Shown here in pieces: positions 58,268-64,000 of a stretch of DNA of 64,000 nucleotides (positions within the stretch are counted from its first letter, which is position 1; every line of letters begins with the position of its first letter). The notes under the pieces were generated by a model. The model did not search any database. It worked only from the letters and a program-made list of their open reading frames with translations, and was not told the origin of the DNA. The stretch covers positions 56,674-120,673 of the forward strand of contig CAZOHT010000004.1 of assembly GCA_964579825.1 (NCBI GenBank). Direction: 5' to 3'. The DNA comes from SPCO01 sp964579825 (lineage in GTDB: Bacteria > Chloroflexota > Limnocylindria > Limnocylindrales > CSP1-4). Made by a program: the position numbers and the translations under genes.

Positions 58268-58921
58268 ATGTCCGCCATGAGCAGCACGGCCACCACTGGC
58301 CGCACCAGCCACGTCAGCCCGGTCGCCGCGGCTGTCGCACTTGCCGGGATCGTCGCGGTCGCCGCGGCCGGTCTCGCCATCAGCCAGGGCGTCGGGACCT
58401 CGTCCTCGGTCGCCCAGCCCGCGGCCGGCCCGGTCGTCGTCACCGCCGACACGATGTCGGGTCCGCAGACCGCCGCCCACAAGGGCCTCGGCCCGAACCA
58501 GGCGGCGATCGCCGCCACCAAGGACGCCGACGCGTCCGTGTCCCTGGGGACCGGCCTGGCCACCCCGTACAGCGGCTCCGACTTCGGCGCCCAGTACGCG
58601 GCCTGGCTCGCCGCCCAGAACGCGCTGGCCGCCGACTTCCCGGACTACTTCCAGCGCCTCCCCGCCTCGGCGGCGAGCGTCGGCCGGATCGATCCCAGCC
58701 TGATCGGGTTCCCGGGCTACTGGGACGCGCTTGCCGGCAACCTCTCGACGCCGTACAGCGGCTCGGACTTCGCGGGTCAGTACGCCGCCTGGCTGAAGGC
58801 CCAGAACGCGGCCATCGCGGCCGACTTCCCGGACTACTTCCAGCGCATCAACGGCCTGAACGGCGTCGCCGCCCCGGTCGTCGATGGACGGATCTCCCAC
58901 CAGCTTCGCCTGGCCCAGTGA
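58268..58921 (+). CDS. Exported protein with two copies of a 33-residue motif
   Basis: 217 aa. One N-terminal hydrophobic segment (VAAAVALAGIVAVAAAGLAIS) suggests export or anchoring. The mature part contains two near-identical blocks, at about residues 99-131 and 161-194, each TPYSGSDF then QYAAW, AQNA and AADFPDYFQR. I know no family for it. The ATG has an exceptionally strong AAGGAGGT 8 nt upstream, unlike most genes here, so it may be abundant. It ends in a 15-bp terminator hairpin. The gene is divergent from the sigma/repair pair, which makes it a candidate sigma target (inference). Confidence 0.75.
   Translation: MSAMSSTATTGRTSHVSPVAAAVALAGIVAVAAAGLAISQGVGTSSSVAQPAAGPVVVTADTMSGPQTAAHKGLGPNQAAIAATKDADASVSLGTGLATPYSGSDFGAQYAAWLAAQNALAADFPDYFQRLPASAASVGRIDPSLIGFPGYWDALAGNLSTPYSGSDFAGQYAAWLKAQNAAIAADFPDYFQRINGLNGVAAPVVDGRISHQLRLAQ
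58562..58849 (+). repeat. Internal duplication in the exported protein
   Basis: The blocks at about 58562-58663 and 58748-58849 (about 100 bp each) are highly similar at DNA and protein level, differing by a few codons and one inserted residue in the second copy. Confidence 0.85.
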
Positions 58922-58956
58922 CGCTCAGGTGCCACCGGCACCGGACCGCGACCCAA

Positions 58957-58990
58957 GCGACACCGCCCCGACTCGTCGGGGCGGTGTCGC
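58957..58990 (+). terminator. Strong hairpin terminator, 15-bp perfect stem
   Basis: GCGACACCGCCCCGA pairs exactly with TCGGGGCGGTGTCGC around a CTCG tetraloop, 36 bp after the exported protein's stop. The best hairpin in the window. No T tract follows. Confidence 0.75.
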
Positions 58991-59024
58991 GTCATGTCCG
59001 GCCCGTGCGACAATCCGCCGCACG

Positions 59025-60038
59025 ATGGCCCTCGATGACCGCTTCGACGATCTGGTCGGCAGCCTGGCCGGCTTCCACCGGACCTGGCTGGTGTACCTCG
59101 GCGTGGAGCTCGGCCTGTTCTCGCAGCTCCAGAAGGCCGGGCCTGCCGGTCTGACCGCTGCCGAGCTCGCGACGGCGAGTGGGTGCGTCGAGCCGGCCGT
59201 GGATGCCTGGGTGTGGGCGGCCGACGCGCATGAGCTCGTCACCATCGATGCCGGTCGAGCGAGTGTGGACGACGAGATCGTCGCGGTGCTGCTCGACGAG
59301 ACGCGTCCGGAGTTCCTCGGCGGCCAGTTCGTCCACGCCGTGATCGCGTCGCTCGACTGGGCCGGGATGCTGGACTTCTTCCGAACCGGGCGTCCCGTCG
59401 CGGATCGACCGGATCGGTACCGCGAGTCGATCGAACGCCTGACCGTCCAGGACATCGCGGTCTTCTTCGGAGAGGCGCTCGCGGCGCTGCCCGAACTCGT
59501 GGTGTCGTTGTCGAAGGGCGGTCGGGTCGTCGATGTCCACTGCGGTGGCGGGCGCTGGCTGATCGCCATGGCTCGCCGGTTCCCGGATCTCGAGCTCGTC
59601 GGCGTGGAGTTCCAGCCGGACTCCGTCGTCCGGGCCACGGCCAACGTCGCGGCCGCCGGCCTGACCGAGCGCATCGCCATCCACCAGGCCGAGGTGACCA
59701 AACCCGACAAGGTCGACACCTACGACCTCGCCTACTTCCAGTACGCGCTCCATCAGTTGGCGGACCCGGTCGGATCCCTGCGAGCGGCCTGGCAGGCGCT
59801 GCGACCGGGTGGCTGGCTCCTGGTCCTGGACTGGCCGCTCCCGTCCAGCCTGGACGAGTTCCGGACCCGCCACGGCGAGCTGATCGCCGGGGTCCAATTG
59901 GACGAGCTCTACCAGGGCACCGCGCTCGCGACGCGCGAGCGGTTCGGGGCGTGGTTCGCCGAAGCCGACCTGGACGCCCCCGAGCTGATCGACCTGCCGT
60001 CGGGCGCCTCCCTGTTCGTGGCGCGCCGCCCCGGCTGA
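59025..60038 (+). CDS. SAM-dependent methyltransferase with N-terminal winged helix
   Basis: 337 aa. The first 110 residues resemble the dimerisation/winged-helix domain of O-methyltransferases (WLVYLGVELGLFSQLQKAGP; TAAELATASGCVEPAVDAWV). The Rossmann part has RVVDVHCGGGRWLIAMARRF as motif I, ELVGVEFQPDSV as the acidic strand-2 end, and LRPGGWLLVLDWPLP as motif III. Related to small-molecule O- or C-methyltransferases; substrate unknown. GACAAT lies 10 nt before the ATG, so the transcript would have almost no leader. It is followed by a convergent cupredoxin gene. Confidence 0.87.
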   Translation: MALDDRFDDLVGSLAGFHRTWLVYLGVELGLFSQLQKAGPAGLTAAELATASGCVEPAVDAWVWAADAHELVTIDAGRASVDDEIVAVLLDETRPEFLGGQFVHAVIASLDWAGMLDFFRTGRPVADRPDRYRESIERLTVQDIAVFFGEALAALPELVVSLSKGGRVVDVHCGGGRWLIAMARRFPDLELVGVEFQPDSVVRATANVAAAGLTERIAIHQAEVTKPDKVDTYDLAYFQYALHQLADPVGSLRAAWQALRPGGWLLVLDWPLPSSLDEFRTRHGELIAGVQLDELYQGTALATRERFGAWFAEADLDAPELIDLPSGASLFVARRPG

Positions 60039-60067
60039 CCCACCGACCGGGGTCGCCCGATCCGCGC

Positions 60068-60463
60068 CTACTGGACCTCGATCGTCCCCGTCATCGACGC
60101 GTGGACCGCGCAATGGAAGGCGTACGTCCCGGCCTTGCTGAACGTCAGTCCACCGGCCCCACCGGTGGGCAGGATCTCCGTCCCGCAGTCGCCCTCGTCC
60201 AGGGTGGCCGAGTGGCTCTTTTCGCCCTCGTTCGTGAACCCGATCACGTCGCCGACCTTGGCGCTGATCGTGGCCGGAACGAACTCGAAGTCCTTGATCG
60301 AGACCGCGACGGTACCGGCGTCGCCGCTCGGAGCGCAGGCGGCCTCGACCGGTGGCGCCCCGGAAGCCACCGCGCTCGGGCTGCCTGTCGTGGCACTCCC
60401 GCCACAACCCGCGAGGGCCAGCGTGGCGAACAGGGCGAAGATCCGGATCGGACGGATGGTCAT
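60068..60463 (-). CDS. Cupredoxin lipoprotein (plastocyanin/azurin-like)
   Basis: 131 aa. Signal peptide with lipobox LALAGC, a short Ser/Pro linker, then a cupredoxin fold. The type 1 copper ligands are visible: His in EKSHSATLDEG, and Cys, His and Met in FHCAVHASMTG. It carries electrons at the outer membrane face, probably to or from a respiratory or oxidase complex. Start ATG 60463 has GGAG about 8 nt upstream; ATG 60502 is less likely. Divergent from the GNAT operon. Confidence 0.88.
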   Translation of the reverse strand: MTIRPIRIFALFATLALAGCGGSATTGSPSAVASGAPPVEAACAPSGDAGTVAVSIKDFEFVPATISAKVGDVIGFTNEGEKSHSATLDEGDCGTEILPTGGAGGLTFSKAGTYAFHCAVHASMTGTIEVQ

Positions 60464-60554
60464 CGGTGTCTCCTGGGCGATGTCGTCGGGCGGACGGGTC
60501 ATCGAGGACCGTACCAGCCGATACGTTCGTCACGCTCGGCCGGTTCTCGGCCGG

Positions 60555-60560
60555 TATCGT
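60555..60560 (+). promoter_or_regulatory. -10 hexamer TATCGT for the GNAT/DUF4032 operon
   Basis: TATCGT plus 6 nt leads to the ATG at 60567. Confidence 0.55.
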
Positions 60561-60566
60561 TGGCCG

Positions 60567-61418
60567 ATGCGCGGCCGCCGATCCATCCCGCCCGACCTGG
60601 ACGACGCGACGATGCGGCGCCTGCTCATCCACGAGGCTCGCGTGCACGCCCTGCCGGGACGCGAGATCCGCGACCTGGGCGACGCCATCCTCCTGCACGA
60701 CCCGTTGGATCCGGAGCCGTTCTGGAACCGCGCCGAAGCGCTTCGCTGGCCGTCCGATCCGGACGGATTCGACCGACGACTGGCCGAGTTGCTGGTCCTG
60801 TTCACCTCGCTGATGCGACAGCCCCACATCTGGCCGGCGCCGCTGCACGATACGCCGCACGATCTGGTCGCGCGGCTCGAGGCGAACGGCTTTCGCGATG
60901 TCGGCGGTGGGGCCGTCATGGTGCTGACCGACCCGGGAGCGGCCACGCAGCGGGCGGCCGCCCACCTGGCACCGGGCATCCGGTTGCACCGTCTTCACGG
61001 GTTGACCGGTGACCCGGCGCGTATCGCGGCCAGCGATGTCGTGAGCGTGCTCCTCGACGCGTTCGGCGTCGATCCGGATCGACGGACCGCCATCGAAGCC
61101 GAGACCGCTGTTTCGATGGGCCACGCGGCCTTCACGTACTACCTCGCCAGCCTGGATGGCAATCCGGCGGCCGTGGCCCGCTGTGCCACGTTCGACGGCG
61201 CCAGCTACCTGTCGTCCATCGGGACGGCGACCTGGGCGCGTGGCTGGGGGCTCGGGACGGCCGTGACGGCCGCCGCAACCGTGGACGCGATGGCGGCCGG
61301 CAGCGACTGGACGTACCTCGGGGTGTTCAACGAGAACGACGTCGCCCAGCGCGTGTACCGCAACGTCGGATTCAGCCAGGTCGGCGGCCCGTGCCCGGAC
61401 CTGCTGCTGATCGGATGA
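60567..61418 (+). CDS. GNAT-family N-acetyltransferase (atypical)
   Basis: 283 aa. The C-terminal half carries GNAT features: ATFDGASYLSSIGTATWARG, then the acetyl-CoA loop GWGLGTAVTAAATVDA and the terminal YLGVFNENDVAQRVYRNVGF. The N-terminal half is a separate alpha/beta region with a poorly conserved GNAT-like strand pattern, perhaps a second, degenerate GNAT domain. Substrate unknown. It overlaps the next gene by ATGA; the chain continues to 63605. Confidence 0.75.
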   Translation: MRGRRSIPPDLDDATMRRLLIHEARVHALPGREIRDLGDAILLHDPLDPEPFWNRAEALRWPSDPDGFDRRLAELLVLFTSLMRQPHIWPAPLHDTPHDLVARLEANGFRDVGGGAVMVLTDPGAATQRAAAHLAPGIRLHRLHGLTGDPARIAASDVVSVLLDAFGVDPDRRTAIEAETAVSMGHAAFTYYLASLDGNPAAVARCATFDGASYLSSIGTATWARGWGLGTAVTAAATVDAMAAGSDWTYLGVFNENDVAQRVYRNVGFSQVGGPCPDLLLIG

Positions 61419-61906
61419 CGCACGAGGTCACCGAGCCGGGCGCGGCGCTACTCGAGGCGCTCGGACGGATCGCGGGTGACGGGCCGGCCGTGGAGGGCGC
61501 CGTGCCGTTCGCGCTCGGCTGGGCGACCGTCGAGTCCGATCGGGCGGAACGGGCCTTCGCCGAGGCGTTCGGCCCGATGGCCGGTCCGGCCGTCGCGGCA
61601 CCGGCCGACGACCTCCTTGGCGCGTCGTGCCGCATCGTCGCCCTCGGCGTGCCCGACCTCCCGCTCGTCGTGCTGCTCGAGCCCGACACCGAAGGACGCC
61701 TCGCCGCGATCCTGGCCCGCTACGGCGAGGGGCCGATGGCGGTCTGGTTCAAGTCGGCCCCACCCCATGCCCCGACCCTGAGACCGAGCCGACCGGTCGG
61801 GGCCGCCGGCCACGGCCCATTCGGTCCACAGGTCCTGCTCTCGGGCGCGGCTCGTGGGTCGTACCGGTTCCTGGTGCCGGCCGGGCCGGGTACCATCACG
61901 CCATGA
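61415..61906 (+). CDS. Hypothetical protein between two acetyltransferases
   Basis: 163 aa, start ATG 61415 in the stop of the GNAT gene, stop overlapping the next gene by ATGA. Visible parts: GWATVESDRAERAFAEAFGP, then DDLLGASCRIVALGVPDLPL, VVLLEPDTEGRLAAILARYG and a final FGPQVLLSGAARGSYRFLVP. No recognised family and no membrane segment or signal peptide. Both overlaps show it is expressed with the GNAT proteins. Confidence 0.75.
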   Translation: MTHEVTEPGAALLEALGRIAGDGPAVEGAVPFALGWATVESDRAERAFAEAFGPMAGPAVAAPADDLLGASCRIVALGVPDLPLVVLLEPDTEGRLAAILARYGEGPMAVWFKSAPPHAPTLRPSRPVGAAGHGPFGPQVLLSGAARGSYRFLVPAGPGTITP

Positions 61907-62340
61907 CCGATCGCGCCGTGACCCTTCGCACCGCCACGGCGGCCGACGCCGAAGCGATCGCCACCCTGTTCACCGACGAGGGCTACCCCGCCGGCCCGTC
62001 CGATATCGCGGAGCGCCTGGCTCGGTTCAGCCCGCCGGACGGCGCGGTGATCGTGGCCGAGCACGAGGGCGCGATCCTTGGATTCATCGCGCTCCATGCG
62101 CTACCGCGATTCGAACACGGCGACTCGATCGTCCGCATCCTGGCGCTCGTCGTGGATGCGGGCGCGCGCGAGCGTGGCGTCGGTCGGGCCCTCATCGGCG
62201 AAGCCGAGCGCCTGGGGACCGAGCGTGGCGCGGCCTTCGTCGAGCTGACCGCCGGGCACCATCGGCCGGACGCGCGGCACCTGTACGAATCGCTCGGCTA
62301 CGACGCGTCGGTGGCCGCGTACCTGCGCAAGAAGCTCTGA
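61903..62340 (+). CDS. GNAT-family N-acetyltransferase
   Basis: 145 aa, the normal single-domain size. It begins VTLRTATAADAEAIATLF, has the acetyl-CoA-binding loop RERGVGRALIGEAERLG and ends HLYESLGYDASVAAYLRKKL. Transfers an acetyl group to an unknown amine; resembles stress or antibiotic-type acetyltransferases. ATG overlaps the previous stop. TACCAT lies 6 nt before it, so an additional internal leaderless promoter is possible. Confidence 0.9.
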   Translation: MTDRAVTLRTATAADAEAIATLFTDEGYPAGPSDIAERLARFSPPDGAVIVAEHEGAILGFIALHALPRFEHGDSIVRILALVVDAGARERGVGRALIGEAERLGTERGAAFVELTAGHHRPDARHLYESLGYDASVAAYLRKKL

Positions 62341-63605
62341 CCGAGCCGACGCCGACCGATCCTCCGATCCCGCGGCTCCGGCTGCGCGACAGTGCCGGGG
62401 CGCTCCTCGACCTGCCCTGGGAACGCCCACTCGCGGACTGGCCGTCGGACTCGCTCCAGTTCCGCCAGCTGCCGGTCGGACCCTCGCGACACCTCGTCCG
62501 CTTCCTGGTCTCGGACGGTCGGACGTACGCGCTCAAGGAGGAGCCCCTCAAGGTGGCCCGCTCCGAGTTCGACGTCCTGCGCCACCTCGAGGTCGCGGGC
62601 CTGCCCGCGGTCACCGCCGTCGGCCTGGCGGAGGCGCCGAGCCGCGACACGGCCATCCTGATGACCGAGTACCTGACGTACTCGATCCAGTACCGACGCC
62701 TGTTGATGCGCTTCCCGCTGGGTCCCGGCCCGTACCGCGAGCGCCTGCTGGATGCGATGGCGTGGCTGCTCGTCGACCTGCACCGCTCCGGGGTCTTCTG
62801 GGGCGACTGCTCGCTCGCCAACACGCTGTTCCGGCGCGACGGCGACCGGATCCAGGCGTTCCTCGTGGATGCCGAGACGAGCGTCATCCACCCATCGTTG
62901 TCCGATGGCCAGCGGAACTACGACCTCGACATCCTGGTCGAGAACGTCGCGTTCGGCCTGGCCGACCTCGGCGCCATGCAGGGTCGCGATGACGCCTTCG
63001 ACGACGCCGTCGGAGCGGCGGAGACGGTGCGGACGACCTACCTCGGCGTGTGGTCCGAGCTGACGGACGAGCCGCTCGTCTCGCCCGAGGACCGCCACAG
63101 CGTCCGCGCCCGGATCCGTCGCCTGAACGACCTGGGCTTCGCCGTGGACGAGATCTCGCTCGTCCCGAGTCGCTCGCGCGAGGGATCGGTCCGCGTCAGG
63201 GTGGCCGTGGCGAATCGACGGTTCCACGCCCACGAACTGCAGCGACTGACCGGCATCGTGGCCCTCGAGGGCCAGGCGCGCCTGCTGCTCAACGACCTGC
63301 GCGAGTACCAGGCGTGGCTGGAGTCGCAGGGCCAGGCGCGCCTCGACGACCGCGCTGCGGGACAGCGCTGGCTGCACGATGTCCTGGAGCCGAGTGTGGC
63401 GGCGCTCATCCCGGCGATCGGTCCGGGGCGCGACGCGATCCAGGCGTACTGCGACGTCCTCGAGGAGAAGTGGATCCTGTCCGAGCTGGCCGGTTCGGAC
63501 GTGGGCCTCGAGGCGGCGACCGATGCCTATCTCGGGCTTGGAGCACCGGCACCGGAGGACGACGTCGCCTCGGCCGAGGGGTCGACGGCGCTCGATCTCG
63601 ACTGA
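62337..63605 (+). CDS. DUF4032 protein with kinase-like fold, CTG start
   Basis: 422 aa. A lipopolysaccharide-kinase/RIO-like core is visible: GRTYALKEEPLKVARSEFDV (ATP-binding Lys), TAILMTEYLTYSIQY as hinge, and LHRSGVFWGDCSLANTLFRR with QAFLVDAETS as catalytic and metal sites (Asp in WGDCSLANT, Asp in VDAETS). The remainder matches DUF4032. No ATG, GTG or TTG is available before the conserved domain: the frame begins with CTG at 62337, which overlaps the previous stop as CTGA, just as neighbours use ATGA and GTGA. Probably a rare CTG start, coupled to the GNAT gene. Confidence 0.82.
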   Translation: MTEPTPTDPPIPRLRLRDSAGALLDLPWERPLADWPSDSLQFRQLPVGPSRHLVRFLVSDGRTYALKEEPLKVARSEFDVLRHLEVAGLPAVTAVGLAEAPSRDTAILMTEYLTYSIQYRRLLMRFPLGPGPYRERLLDAMAWLLVDLHRSGVFWGDCSLANTLFRRDGDRIQAFLVDAETSVIHPSLSDGQRNYDLDILVENVAFGLADLGAMQGRDDAFDDAVGAAETVRTTYLGVWSELTDEPLVSPEDRHSVRARIRRLNDLGFAVDEISLVPSRSREGSVRVRVAVANRRFHAHELQRLTGIVALEGQARLLLNDLREYQAWLESQGQARLDDRAAGQRWLHDVLEPSVAALIPAIGPGRDAIQAYCDVLEEKWILSELAGSDVGLEAATDAYLGLGAPAPEDDVASAEGSTALDLD

Positions 63606-63666
63606 TCCGGGCGACGTCCGTGGGGAGGGCTCGACGGTGGCGGCGCCGACGTGGCACCATCGGCCG

Positions 63667-64000
63667 ATGTCGACGCTCCGAATGACTCCCACCACCGAGG
63701 CCGCCGCGGCGTCGGCCCCGGTCATCCGGGTGTCCGGCCTGACGAAGCGATACGGCGACCTGGTCGCGGTCGACGGGATCGACTTCGAGGTGGCCCGCGG
63801 CGAGGTCTTCGGCCTGCTCGGGCCGAACGGCGCCGGCAAGACGACGACGGTCGAGATCCTCGAGGGCCTCCGGGTCCAGGACGGCGGGACGGCGGTCGTC
63901 CTGGGATACGACGTCTCGACCGACGCCGAGTCGCTCAAGCCGCGGATCGGGGTCAGCCTCCAGACGGCCGCGCTGTACCCGAAGCTGACCGTGACGGAGC
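63667..64000 (+). CDS. ABC transporter ATP-binding protein, 3' end cut by the window
   Basis: 111 codons visible. RVSGLTKRYGDLVAVDGIDF leads to Walker A GLLGPNGAGKTTT near residue 58; the Q-loop is GVSLQTAALYPKLTV. The sequence style is that of DrrA/NodI-type exporters. The signature and Walker B lie beyond the window. ATG 63667 follows CACCAT by 6 nt. Confidence 0.9.
   Translation, partial: MSTLRMTPTTEAAAASAPVIRVSGLTKRYGDLVAVDGIDFEVARGEVFGLLGPNGAGKTTTVEILEGLRVQDGGTAVVLGYDVSTDAESLKPRIGVSLQTAALYPKLTVTE

Overview
The window looks like chromosomal sequence from a high-GC bacterium, most probably an uncultivated Chloroflexota (Limnocylindria-like) or a similar soil/freshwater lineage. The lineage is an inference from gene content and style: DUF1015 next to serA/serC, a MoxR/VWA/ABC operon, and many genes with a -10 box just before the start codon. 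There is no 16S gene to confirm it. A 100-N run at 31274-31373 flanked by an identical 55-bp sequence shows that this is a short-read scaffold, probably a metagenome-assembled genome. I see no transposase, integrase, phage gene or CRISPR array.

Layout. 1-5494: a cut-off hypothetical gene, an adenosine-deaminase-family protein, a SufR-like cysteine-containing repressor, an acyl-CoA dehydrogenase, a sortase and a lipoprotein. 5561-19370 (minus strand): an eight-gene operon, in transcription order a large membrane protein, ABC ATPase, ABC-2 permease, a Gly-Gln-repeat membrane protein, MoxR AAA+ ATPase, DUF58 protein and two von Willebrand factor A membrane proteins. 19590-21418: a degenerate DUF1015 paralogue, an alpha/beta-hydrolase lacking its serine nucleophile, and tRNA-Glu. 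21480-30112: a methyltransferase, a SulP anion transporter, then a DUF1015-serA-serC-dgcN-dgcA run (serine synthesis plus a probable N-acetyl-D-glutamate route). 30401-35244: small hypotheticals, a nitrilase-family amidase interrupted by the scaffold gap, an orphan DNA methyltransferase, tRNA-Arg and an FAD oxidoreductase. 35408-39727: a cyclase/ATPase/TPR regulator divergent from an ECF sigma/anti-sigma pair.

39827-49331 is the potassium locus. A KdpD-like histidine kinase and KdpE come first. They are followed by a chain of coupled genes: an 85-aa protein, a stand-alone receiver, a 29-aa membrane peptide, kdpF, kdpA, kdpB, kdpC and a KdpD N-terminal half with no kinase domain. The KdpD function therefore appears to be split between two genes about 6 kb apart. 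49332-50982 is a gene-poor stretch with two HTH genes, several hairpins and palindromes, and an XRE-HTH protein carrying a PD-(D/E)XK-like motif.

50983-64000: a class III aminotransferase divergent from an acyl-CoA dehydrogenase and a GMC oxidoreductase; an EamA transporter; an ECF sigma factor coupled to a DNA-alkylation repair protein with reversed domain order; a secreted protein with an internal duplication; a methyltransferase; a cupredoxin; a four-gene GNAT/DUF4032 operon; and the beginning of an ABC ATPase.

A recurring signal ties the window together. About fourteen first genes have a TANNNT hexamer ending 6-7 nt before an ATG, GTG or TTG, which is the geometry expected for leaderless mRNAs. 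It also helped to choose several starts. Function calls rest on motif recognition by eye; no database search was possible.
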